From a bacterium BMS3Bbin03 (GTDB lineage Bacteria > Zhuqueibacterota > JdFR-76 > BMS3Abin05): a stretch of DNA of 64,000 nt. Below are positions 15,655 to 23,997 of the stretch, piece after piece. The position numbers were made by a program, and so were the translations under genes. The stretch spans positions 1 through 64,000 of the forward strand of contig BDTM01000036.1 of assembly GCA_002898015.1 (NCBI GenBank), read 5' to 3'. Under the pieces are notes generated by a model. It made no database searches, was not told the DNA's origin, and saw nothing but the letters and a program-made list of their open reading frames with translations. Within the stretch, counting starts at the first letter, position 1, and every line of letters begins with the position of its first letter.

Positions 15655-17268
15655 ATGAAAAAACGAATTCTAATTACGGTGGTTTTTGTAGCTCTGGCGA
15701 TAGGCGGTCTTTTTTCGGAGGCCGCGGCATGCACCAATATTCTGGTCAGCAAAGGCGCCTCCAAAGACGGTTCCGTCATGATTACCTATTCCTGTGATGG
15801 TGAGTTTTTGCCCCATCTTCGATACACACCGGCTAAGGATCACGCCCCGGACGAATTCATTGAAATACGGGGCCGTGACGGCAAACTTCACAAGATCGGG
15901 CAAGTGCCACACACATACGCCGTCGTCGGGTTGATGAACGAATTTCAGGTCTCGATCGGTGAAACCACTTTCGACGGGCGGAAAGAATTACAAAACCCCG
16001 GCGGACTTTTGCCCTACTGGACGCTGATGAATCTGGCCCTGCAGCGGGCAAAGACGGCGCGGGAGGTCATTCAGGTGATGGCCGGTTTGACGGCTGAATA
16101 CGGCTACGCCAGCACCGGCGAAACATTTTCCATCGCAGATCCCAACGAGGCCTGGATCATGGAAATGATCGGTCCGGGACCCGGCGGCAGGGGAGCCCTC
16201 TGGGTGGCCCGCCGCATCCCCGACGGGTACATCTCTGCGCACGCGAATATGTCGCGTATCGGTGAAGTCCCGCTTCATGATCCGAAAAACTGCCTGTACG
16301 CCAAAAATTTGATTTCTTTTGCAGTGAAGCAGGGCTACTACGGTCCCAAATCCGGTAAACCGTTTAATTTCCACCGGGCCTACGATCCGCGCACACCGGA
16401 GAAATTGCGCTACTGTGCCACCCGGGTGTGGAGTATCTTTCGCCGGAGCGCGCCTTCACGGCATTTTTCCCCGGATTTCAGCAGAGGCGTTGCCGGTGCC
16501 AAACCCTATCCCCTCTGGATCAAACCGGACCACAAATTGAGTGTGCAGGACGTGATGGCCCTCATGCGCGATCACTACGAAGGCACCCCCTTCGACATGA
16601 CCAAAGGCGTGGATGCCGGACCCTTCGGCACACCCAACCGCTGGCGGCCCATCACCTGGACGGTGGACAGCGTCAAATACGCCTGGGAACGCCCCATCTC
16701 CACCCAGCAGACCGCGTTTTCATTTGTGTCGCAGGCACGGAGCTGGCTGCCTAACGCCGTGGGCGGAATCTATTGGTACGGCGTGGACGACACGTACACC
16801 ACCAGCTACGTGCCGCTCTACTGCGGGATTACGGCTGTACCGGAATCGTTTACCATTGGAAGCATGCAGAAATTTTCATGGGATTCCGCCTGGTGGGTGT
16901 TTAATTTTGTGGCCAACATCGCCAATCTGAAATACGTCTACATGATTCAGGACATTCAGAAAGTCCAAAAAGAGCTGGAAGGAAATTTTTTCGCCCTGCA
17001 GCCGGCCGTGGAAAAAACAGCGGTGGCGCTTTCCAAAACGAATCCCGGCCTGATGAAACAGTTTCTGACAGATTATTCCGTCAGCCATGCCGAGCAGACG
17101 GTTCAGCGCTGGAAACAATTGGGCGAGGCGCTTTTGGTCAAATACAACGATGGGTATGTGAAGGATGAAAAAGGCCGCCCTCAGGCCGTGGGATACCCGC
17201 AAGATTGGCTGCGCGACGTGATCAAATTAAAAGGGGACCATTTCAAGCTGCCCGTATGGAAAAAGTGA
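15655..17268 (+). CDS. C69 family dipeptidase, secreted
   Basis: A 537-residue peptidase of the C69 (PepD-like, N-terminal nucleophile) family. A cleavable signal peptide of about 25 residues ends in EAAA, exposing Cys26 (CTNILVSKGASKDGS), the expected N-terminal nucleophile after processing. Further family blocks include STGETFSIADPNEAWIMEMIGPG and AHANMSRIGEVP. It would hydrolyse dipeptides outside the cytoplasm. I chose the ATG at 15655 (GAGG 8 bases upstream, typical signal peptide); an ATG at 15616 also has a good GGGAG and would add 13 residues before the signal. It is monocistronic, with a candidate terminator at 17308. Confidence 0.85.
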   Translation: MKKRILITVVFVALAIGGLFSEAAACTNILVSKGASKDGSVMITYSCDGEFLPHLRYTPAKDHAPDEFIEIRGRDGKLHKIGQVPHTYAVVGLMNEFQVSIGETTFDGRKELQNPGGLLPYWTLMNLALQRAKTAREVIQVMAGLTAEYGYASTGETFSIADPNEAWIMEMIGPGPGGRGALWVARRIPDGYISAHANMSRIGEVPLHDPKNCLYAKNLISFAVKQGYYGPKSGKPFNFHRAYDPRTPEKLRYCATRVWSIFRRSAPSRHFSPDFSRGVAGAKPYPLWIKPDHKLSVQDVMALMRDHYEGTPFDMTKGVDAGPFGTPNRWRPITWTVDSVKYAWERPISTQQTAFSFVSQARSWLPNAVGGIYWYGVDDTYTTSYVPLYCGITAVPESFTIGSMQKFSWDSAWWVFNFVANIANLKYVYMIQDIQKVQKELEGNFFALQPAVEKTAVALSKTNPGLMKQFLTDYSVSHAEQTVQRWKQLGEALLVKYNDGYVKDEKGRPQAVGYPQDWLRDVIKLKGDHFKLPVWKK

Positions 17269-17307
17269 CTTTTGAGTAGCCGCAAAATAAGTGGTGTTTT
17301 GCTTTAG

Positions 17308-17345
17308 CCCGAGAATTTTAAAACTTGACTTTCGGAATTCTCGGG
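17308..17345 (+). terminator. Candidate terminator after C69 peptidase
   Basis: A perfect 10-bp inverted repeat, CCCGAGAATT at 17308-17317 and AATTCTCGGG at 17336-17345, is followed by TTATATTTT. It lies 40 bases after the peptidase stop. The 18-base loop is longer than usual. Confidence 0.5.
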
Positions 17346-17428
17346 TTATATTTTAATAGAAGCCACGAATTTACGAATTAAATAAGTAACCTTGCGAAGG
17401 TTTTAAGCCTTCGCAATGGCAAACTCAA

Positions 17429-18682
17429 ATGATCAAACGAAGCATTTTAAATCGATTACGACGCCACCTTCAGGCTAAGGAAATTACGGTTCTTGTGGGG
17501 CCGCGGCAGGTGTGAAAAACAACCCTCCTTCAGGTTCTCAAGAAAGAACTGGATCAGAAGGGCAAAAACACGCTTTTTTTCAATCTGGATTTTGAAGCGG
17601 ATGCCACCTATTTCCAATCCCAGCAACACTTCCTGAACAAACTCAAATTGGAATTCGGAGAGGCCACGGGGTATGTTTGTATTGACGAAATTCAACGGAA
17701 AGAAAACGCAGGTCTATTTTTGAAGGGAGTTTACGACCTCAATCTTCCTTACAAATTGATTATCTCCGGTTCTGGCAGTCTGGAATTAAAGGCTAATATT
17801 CAAGAATCCCTCACGGGACGAAAACGACTCTTTAGACTGTTCCCTGTTTCTTTTGAAGAATTTCTCCAATACCACACGGAGTACAAATACGAAGACAGAT
17901 TACCGGAATTTCTCGCCGTTGAAGGTGAGCACGTGCGGTTTTTGCTGGAGGAGTACCTTCAATTTGGCGGCTATCCCCGCATCGTGACAGAAGCTCGACT
18001 CGATGAAAAGAAACTTCTGATGGACGAAATTTTCCATTCTTACCTCGAAAAGGACATTGTTTACCTTCTGAAAGTCGACCGGCCGGAAATTTTTGTTCAT
18101 CTCATTCGCTTGCTGGCCGTTCATTCGGGCAAACTGGTCAATTATTCCCATCTGGCTTCGTCGCTGGGTATCGCAGTTCGGACTTTAAAAAAATACCTCT
18201 GGTACGCAGAAAATACTTTTATTATTCAAATGGTTACGCCATTTTATCGAAACATCAAAAAGGAAATTACCAAATCACCAACTGTTTATTTTGTTGATCT
18301 GGGACTGAGAAATTTTGCCCTGGGGCGATTTGGTAATTTGGTCGCTGTTTCTGAAAACGGGTTTGCTTTTCAAAATTTTGTTTTCAATCTGCTGCAAGAG
18401 AAGGCTGATAAATTGGGCGGGCGTCTCCATTCCTGGCGAACAAAAGAAAGAGCAGAGGTTGATTTCGTTCTCGAAAAAGTTGATGAGGTTATTCCGATTG
18501 GAATTAAATACGCTTCACTAAAGAAGATTTCCATTTTGCGTTCCATGCGAACCTTTATTGAAAAATACCAGCCCAAGAGCGCCTGGGTGGTGAATTTGTC
18601 TCTGGACACCACGTCCGAACTCAATCACACGAAAATTCACTTTATTCCCTATTTCAAACTATTGTTTTCCGGTTCATCCTAA
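17429..18682 (+). pseudogene. AAA-type ATPase with DUF4143, interrupted by TGA in Walker A
   Basis: Reading from ATG 17429 gives a continuous ATPase with one in-frame TGA at 17513-17515. The peptide around it is VLVGPRQV-stop-KTTLLQVL, where this family has GPRQVGKTTLL, so the first Gly of Walker A GKTT is replaced by stop (one G-to-T change from GGA). After it, 388 codons are undisturbed: Walker B YVCIDEIQ, a central helical region, and the C-terminal DUF4143 nuclease-like part with RTKERAEVDFVL. Such ATPases are common, mobile and of unknown role. A protein starting after the stop could not bind ATP normally. A sequencing error or recent mutation is the simplest reading; selenocysteine is unlikely. 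Confidence 0.8.
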
Positions 18683-18875
18683 TTCCGGTTTACATTTGAA
18701 TTTTGAGCTTCATTTGACATTTGGATTTTTCCCTTCAATTCCTTATATTAGACTATTGCAAAAACAGACACAAATTAAAAGAGGGTCGTGTCCGAACAAG
18801 GACAAAAGGAAGGGGAAGGCTATTTGACAAGTATTTTTAATCTATCCCTGCATAAACGATTCACCGGAGAGAAAG

Positions 18876-21800
18876 ATGAATGTTCGAAATGTTAGTCTGG
18901 GAGTACTCGCAATTTCGTTGATTGTTGTGGCATCCTGTGCGCCCCGTGTGGCGATTAAAGGCCCGAGATACAATTATTCAAAAATGAATAAAATCACGAA
19001 AAAGGCGCACAAGCGGGTGGAGAAATTCGTGAATATCGTCTGGGAAACCCGGGCGCCTTTTGCAATTTCCCCTGCGGTCAGAATAGACAGCGTCGTGGTT
19101 CAAAAAAAACAAAAAAAACTAACGGTCTATTTTAACAAACCCTTTTCATACGTCCCGTTTCGGGAAAAAAACGTGGCGCAGACGTACAAATTAATGAAAA
19201 AAATCCTCGGCCGGAAATTTCGAAAGTACTCTATTTCCATCCGGACACTCAATCAGCCTATTGAACAACTGATTCCTAATTTTTTTCGTCCCGATTCCAG
19301 CCGGTATGATTTTTCCCGGCTGCCGAAAATATCCGCGAAACGCCCGCGCCCGATCGTTGAAAACAGGAATCAATCCTGGCGGGCGGACAAGGGCTTGTAC
19401 GACCGGAACATCGCTCTTTGGCCCAGCCACGGGTGGTACTACAATCGCAAAAAAGATCGCTGGGAATGGCAGCGCCCCCGGCTTTTTCAGACGGTGGAAG
19501 ATTTGCTCCCATTTTCATTTACAACCCCGTATCTGATTCCGATGCTGGAACACGCCGGCGCCAACGTTTTTGTGCCCCGTGCGCGTGATATCCAAAAGAA
19601 AGAGGTGGTTATCGACAATGACACCTCTTCTGCCAACAGGCTGTCCGGCGTTTACAGGGAGATTGCCGCAGATTCCCTGCACCGCTGGCATACGGGAGAT
19701 TCCGCCGGTTTCGCGTACGGGCATCCCCCCTACCCCGTGGACTTCAATCCATTCCGCCAGGGCACGTACCGCATCACCCTTTCAGACACCTCCCTCTCTG
19801 CCCGGGCCATCTGGATTCCCGATATTCCGGAAACGGGAATTTATTCGGTATCCATTTCGTATCACCACTCGGGCCAAAACGTACCCGATGCCCGCTACAC
19901 CGTTTATCATGCCGGCGGGAAAACGGAATTTTCCGTTAATCAGCAAATGGGGGGTGAAACCTGGATTTACCTGGGACGTTTTAAATTTTTCAAGGGCACA
20001 CATCCCGACTCGGGTAAAGTGGTTCTGGTCAATCAGTCCGGCGAACCGGGCAAAATCATTACGGCGGATGCGGTTCGCTTCGGCGGAGGGATGGGAGACA
20101 TTTTACGCCACGGGCGCACCAGCGGCCGCGCGAGGTTTGAAGAAGGCGCCCGCTACTTCATGCAATATGCCGGCATGCCGGACACACTGGTCTATAATTT
20201 TAATGCCGACACAAACGATTATAAAGACGACTACCAGGGACGGGCGGAATATGTGAATTATCTGGTGGGTGCACCGGCCGGCCCGAATAAAGACCGCAGC
20301 GTGAAGGGACTGGGAATCCCCATCGACCTGTCACTTGCCTTTCACACGGACGCCGGCATCGACAGAAGCGATACGACCGTCGGGACACTTTCTATTTACA
20401 GCATCATGGATGCGGACTCTCAGTTTGTTTTTCCGGACAGCATGTCCCGGCTGGCGAACCGTGATTTTGCCGATATTCTGCAGACCCAAATTGTGAACGA
20501 CATTCGTACCAAATGGGACCCCATCTGGAGCCGCCGGTCTTTAATGGACGCCCAATACAGCGAAGCCGTCCGGCCCAACGTCCCGGCCGCTTTGCTGGAG
20601 TTACTCTCACATCAGAATTATCTGGATGCAAAGTTCGAGCTGGATCCCCGGTTTCGATTCGACGTGGCACGGGCCATTTACAAAGGAATGCTCAAGTTCA
20701 TTGCCACACAGAACCGAAGGGATTATGTTGTGGAACCTCTGCCTGTTTCCCATTTTCAAGCCGTCTTTTCGGGCGCCCGGGAAGTGACGCTCACCTGGCA
20801 GCCGGAGCAGGATCCGCTGGAACCCACCGCCGGAGCCAATCGCTACGTGGTCTACACCCGGAAAGACAGCGGCGGATTTAACAACGGACGAGTGGTCGAT
20901 CAGCCCAAAGCGATTATTAAAAACCTGAAATCCGGTGTGATTTACAGTTTTAAAGTGACCGCTCTCAATCGCGGCGGTGAGAGCTTTCCGTCTGAAATCC
21001 TCGCGGTCTGCCGGCTCGACACCGAAAAGCCTCCCGTGCTCATCATAAATGGGTTCGATCGCACGTCGGGGCCGGCGAGCGTTTCCGCACCCTCTTTTTC
21101 CGGATTTTTGGACAATCTGGACAGGGGCGTGCCGGACCGTTACGACATCAACTTTACCGGAGCACAATACAATTTTTTCCCAATGTCCAAATATCGAACA
21201 AATGACGCCCCGGGTTTCGGCGCCAGTCATTCGGATTTTGAAACCAAAATCGTTCCGGGAAATACATTCGATTTCCCCGCCGTTCATGGAAAATCCATTA
21301 AGGCGTGCGGATTCCCCTTTGTATCCGCGAGCAGGCTGGCCGTCACGGACGGACAACTGGATATTTCCGCTTATAAAATTGTGGACCTCATTCTCGGTGA
21401 AGAACGCGAGACGCCCTGGCCGAAAGCGGTTACCGATTCGCTTTACAGTCCGTCATTCAAAACATTTCCCAAAAAATTTCAGGAAAAAATCCGGGACTTT
21501 TGCCAAAAGGGCGGAAATTTATTCATCTCCGGCGCCTATGTGGGAACGGATATGTTTGCCAATAAGGCTCCCGGCGACTCCGATGTCCAATTTGCCCGAA
21601 ACGTATTAAAGTTTAAATGGGACACCGACCACGCCGCCCGCATCGGGAAAGTTTATTCGACCAATCCGGATTTCCTGCCTCAAATAGAAACATTCGATTT
21701 TAACACAACCTACAATCCGAAAATATACACCGTGAACGCCCCGGACGCCATCGTCCCGGCAAACGGGGCAAAAACCATTTTGCGCTATTCTGAAAATCGA

Positions 21801-21935
21801 TTCAGCGCCGGAATTGCCTGGCAGGGAAGCCATAACGTAGTGGTGTTCGGATTTCCGTTTGAAACCATTCTGGGACAGGAAGCGCAGACCCGGGTGATGA
21901 AAGCGGTTCTTGATTTTCTGGCGGGGGAAAATTAA
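18876..21935 (+). CDS. Lipoprotein amidase (Amidase_3-like) with inserted golvesin-like domain and FnIII domain
   Basis: A 1019-residue surface lipoprotein: the signal ends in VVASC with Cys21. The amidase-type zinc site can be read as His185 (LWPSHGWYY), Glu208 (FQTVEDLLPF) and His490 (LAFHTDAGID). Between Glu208 and His490 lies an inserted beta-rich segment (about 265-405, RWHTGDSAGFA... to TADAVRFGGG), typical of golvesin C-terminal-like domains. A fibronectin type III domain covers about 645-740, and a final alpha/beta domain of unknown role about 750-1019. In Bacteroidota such proteins are often labelled xanthan lyase, which the sequence does not support. It would cut peptidoglycan amide bonds or another polymer. 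GGAG precedes the ATG. Confidence 0.7.
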   Translation: MNVRNVSLGVLAISLIVVASCAPRVAIKGPRYNYSKMNKITKKAHKRVEKFVNIVWETRAPFAISPAVRIDSVVVQKKQKKLTVYFNKPFSYVPFREKNVAQTYKLMKKILGRKFRKYSISIRTLNQPIEQLIPNFFRPDSSRYDFSRLPKISAKRPRPIVENRNQSWRADKGLYDRNIALWPSHGWYYNRKKDRWEWQRPRLFQTVEDLLPFSFTTPYLIPMLEHAGANVFVPRARDIQKKEVVIDNDTSSANRLSGVYREIAADSLHRWHTGDSAGFAYGHPPYPVDFNPFRQGTYRITLSDTSLSARAIWIPDIPETGIYSVSISYHHSGQNVPDARYTVYHAGGKTEFSVNQQMGGETWIYLGRFKFFKGTHPDSGKVVLVNQSGEPGKIITADAVRFGGGMGDILRHGRTSGRARFEEGARYFMQYAGMPDTLVYNFNADTNDYKDDYQGRAEYVNYLVGAPAGPNKDRSVKGLGIPIDLSLAFHTDAGIDRSDTTVGTLSIYSIMDADSQFVFPDSMSRLANRDFADILQTQIVNDIRTKWDPIWSRRSLMDAQYSEAVRPNVPAALLELLSHQNYLDAKFELDPRFRFDVARAIYKGMLKFIATQNRRDYVVEPLPVSHFQAVFSGAREVTLTWQPEQDPLEPTAGANRYVVYTRKDSGGFNNGRVVDQPKAIIKNLKSGVIYSFKVTALNRGGESFPSEILAVCRLDTEKPPVLIINGFDRTSGPASVSAPSFSGFLDNLDRGVPDRYDINFTGAQYNFFPMSKYRTNDAPGFGASHSDFETKIVPGNTFDFPAVHGKSIKACGFPFVSASRLAVTDGQLDISAYKIVDLILGEERETPWPKAVTDSLYSPSFKTFPKKFQEKIRDFCQKGGNLFISGAYVGTDMFANKAPGDSDVQFARNVLKFKWDTDHAARIGKVYSTNPDFLPQIETFDFNTTYNPKIYTVNAPDAIVPANGAKTILRYSENRFSAGIAWQGSHNVVVFGFPFETILGQEAQTRVMKAVLDFLAGEN

Positions 21936-21940
21936 TTTTG

Positions 21941-22030
21941 GGGGTTCTTCTCCAAAAAAGCCGGTGCTTCAAGCATCACCCGGCACGAAAGCAGCGGGCT
22001 GAAAGAAGGAAGCTCTCTGAAGAACACCCG
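21941..22030. ncRNA. Structured region upstream of upp; minus-strand terminator-like hairpin
   Basis: GTTCTTC (21945-21951) pairs perfectly with GAAGAAC (22020-22026), with GGG/CCC extension, enclosing an inner hairpin GCCGG...CCGGC at 21961-21985. Read on the minus strand the inner hairpin is followed at once by six T, the form of an intrinsic terminator, although no minus-strand gene starts nearby. It could be a leader RNA of upp, the end of a small antisense RNA, or a structured terminator region for the lipoprotein gene. I do not recognise a riboswitch class. Confidence 0.35.
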
Positions 22031-22068
22031 GGCGACTTCAATAACTTTTTGAATGAGGAATCTCACTC

Positions 22069-22695
22069 ATGGACAATCTGACCATTATTCAACACCCGCT
22101 GGTGCAGCACAAATTGACTCAATTGCGCAATAAACAGACGGACCATTACACCTTCCGGAGACTCACAAAAGAACTCACCGCTTTCATGCTTTATGAAGTG
22201 ATGGTCGATTACCCCACAAAAGAAGTGGCCGTAGAGACGCCGCTTATGCAGACCACGGCGAAAAAACTGGCCAGAGAAATTTCATTTGTCCTGATTTTGC
22301 GGGCCGGATTGGGCATGCTGGACGGGCTTCTGGAATTGGTACCCACGGCAAGAGTGGGGCACGTCGGACTGTACCGGGATGAAAAAACACTGCGGGCTGT
22401 GGAATATTACAAAAAGTTCCCGGAAAACATCGCCGAGACCGGCGTGATTTTGGTGGACCCCATGCTGGCCACCGGCGGCTCCGCCGTGGCGGCCGTGGAT
22501 CTGCTTAAAGAGGCGGGCGTTCAGGAAATCAAATTTGTGTGCATGGTTGCTGCGCCTGAAGGGATCGAAGCGCTTCACAAACGGCATCCGGATGTGCATA
22601 TTTACGCCGCCGCAAAAGACCAGCGGCTGAATAAAAACGGCTACATTCTTCCGGGACTCGGCGATGCCGGGGACCGGCTCTTCGGGACAAAGTAA
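22069..22695 (+). CDS. upp: Uracil phosphoribosyltransferase
   Basis: A 208-residue enzyme of normal length that converts uracil and PRPP to UMP in pyrimidine salvage. The family blocks are clear: HPLVQHKLTQLRNKQTDHYTFR at the start, the REISFVLILRAGLGMLDGLLELVP region, the PRPP-binding loop VDPMLATGGSAVAAVDLL (about 139-156), and the C-terminal uracil-binding YILPGLGDAGDRLFGT. GAGG lies 10 bases before the ATG. It stands between the lipoprotein and the hyp genes; no functional link to either is evident. Confidence 0.95.
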   Translation: MDNLTIIQHPLVQHKLTQLRNKQTDHYTFRRLTKELTAFMLYEVMVDYPTKEVAVETPLMQTTAKKLAREISFVLILRAGLGMLDGLLELVPTARVGHVGLYRDEKTLRAVEYYKKFPENIAETGVILVDPMLATGGSAVAAVDLLKEAGVQEIKFVCMVAAPEGIEALHKRHPDVHIYAAAKDQRLNKNGYILPGLGDAGDRLFGTK

Positions 22696-22864
22696 ATGAT
22701 TTTTAACCGGTGATTCATATTATTAGAATTTGAGTTTTCTTCTTGATTTCCAGTGAAGGAATTCATAAATTGATAAAAAGTAACCTGTAAAATGGTTCAA
22801 ATAACCCATCCGCAGCTCGTATTTTGGCAATAGCTTTATAATTCTTTAAATTAATGTGAGAACC

Positions 22865-23227
22865 GTGCACGAACTTTCCATTGCACAATCGATTATGACC
22901 ACTGTTTTCCAAGAGATGAAACGGCGGAACATCACTTGCGTCAAATCTATCGGTGTGAAAATCGGGACGCTCAGCGGCGTGATGCCCGAAGCGCTGCAGT
23001 TCAGCTACGAAGCAATCACAAGGGACACGCCGCTTTCAGACACAGCGCTGATCATCGAACACGTGCCGCTCCTTGCAGAATGCAACCTCTGCGGGAAGCA
23101 ATTTAAAGTGGAAAATATTGCGTTCTTTTGCCCGGCTTGTCATTCGGTAGATGTTACCCTTTTACAGGGGGAGGAACTGGACATCACTTATCTGGAAATA
23201 GAGGACGCAGACCTAAACGATCGCTGA
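22865..23227 (+). CDS. hypA: [NiFe]-hydrogenase nickel insertion protein HypA
   Basis: HypA delivers nickel to the hydrogenase large subunit together with HypB. The start is placed at GTG 22865 because it yields Met-His-Glu-Leu, and His2 after the initiator is the nickel ligand in this family; the frame extends three codons upstream, but that form would bury the His. The 120-residue product has the zinc site Cys73, Cys76, Cys89 and Cys92 (CNLC...CPAC). It is the first gene of a six-gene hyp operon in the order A-B-F-C-D-E with gaps of 32-78 bases. No strong ribosome site precedes the GTG, so expression may be low. Confidence 0.9.
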   Translation: MHELSIAQSIMTTVFQEMKRRNITCVKSIGVKIGTLSGVMPEALQFSYEAITRDTPLSDTALIIEHVPLLAECNLCGKQFKVENIAFFCPACHSVDVTLLQGEELDITYLEIEDADLNDR

Positions 23228-23305
23228 CGTATGGTTCGTCGAGTCTTCGTTTTGAGGGTGAAATAAGTCAAACCACAAAGAATCGAACAGGGAGATCCAT
23301 TAAAA

Positions 23306-23965
23306 ATGACAGAAATAATTGAATTGGAAAAAAAGGTGCTTTCTGAGAATGACCGGTTGGCTTCCGCTATTCGAAATCAACTGAAGGCCCATCACATTAC
23401 GGCATTGAATTTCGTCAGTTCACCCGGATCCGGGAAAACAAGTCTACTCGAAAAGACACTCGGCGCACTCAAAGATCAACTTCGAATCGCATTAATCGCA
23501 GGAGACGTTCAGACCGAGAATGACGCCAATCGTCTCATTCGCGCAGGCGGCGAGATGGTTAAACCCATGGTGACTCACGACGCCTGTCATCTGGAAGCCA
23601 ATATGATTTCCGGGATTCTCCCGGAGTTTGATCTTGATAAAATTGATTTGCTTTTCATTGAAAATGTGGGGAATCTGGTCTGCCCCTCCAGCTACGATCT
23701 GGGTGAAAATATGAAAGTGGTCCTCATCAGCACCACGGAAGGGGATGACAAGCCCGCAAAATATCCGGCCATGTTTCGGCGCGCTTCCGTCATGGTGATT
23801 AACAAGACCGATTTGCTGGGCACCTCCGATTTTGACATGGACCGCGTGAAAAAAAATGCCTTGGGCATCAACCCCGGCCTGCGTATCTTTGAAACGTCCT
23901 GCCGCACAGGCGACGGACTGGACGAGTGGTATGCGTGGCTGAAAACCATCGTCACGCAGAATTAA
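23306..23965 (+). CDS. hypB: Hydrogenase nickel incorporation GTPase HypB
   Basis: A 219-residue SIMIBI-class GTPase that uses GTP hydrolysis to drive nickel transfer. The P-loop SPGSGKTS is at 39-46, the GTPase-domain metal site Cys94-His95 lies in HDACHLEAN, and NKTD is present for guanine recognition. The N terminus lacks both the CxxCGC high-affinity nickel motif of the E. coli protein and a His-rich tract, so nickel storage is not expected. GGGAG lies about 12 bases upstream of the ATG. It is 78 bases after hypA, whose product is its direct partner. Confidence 0.93.
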   Translation: MTEIIELEKKVLSENDRLASAIRNQLKAHHITALNFVSSPGSGKTSLLEKTLGALKDQLRIALIAGDVQTENDANRLIRAGGEMVKPMVTHDACHLEANMISGILPEFDLDKIDLLFIENVGNLVCPSSYDLGENMKVVLISTTEGDDKPAKYPAMFRRASVMVINKTDLLGTSDFDMDRVKKNALGINPGLRIFETSCRTGDGLDEWYAWLKTIVTQN

Positions 23966-23997
23966 ATATTCTGAATGAATGATGATAAAGCAATGAC

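Noticed and set aside
17513..17515. TGA in Walker A read as selenocysteine
   Set aside because: The family has Gly here and nothing suggests a SECIS; Sec in a P-loop is not known to me.
21941..22068. SRP RNA or a known riboswitch upstream of upp
   Set aside because: The GGAAGCTCTCT stretch superficially recalls the SRP apical loop, but the flanking consensus is missing and no riboswitch core fits.
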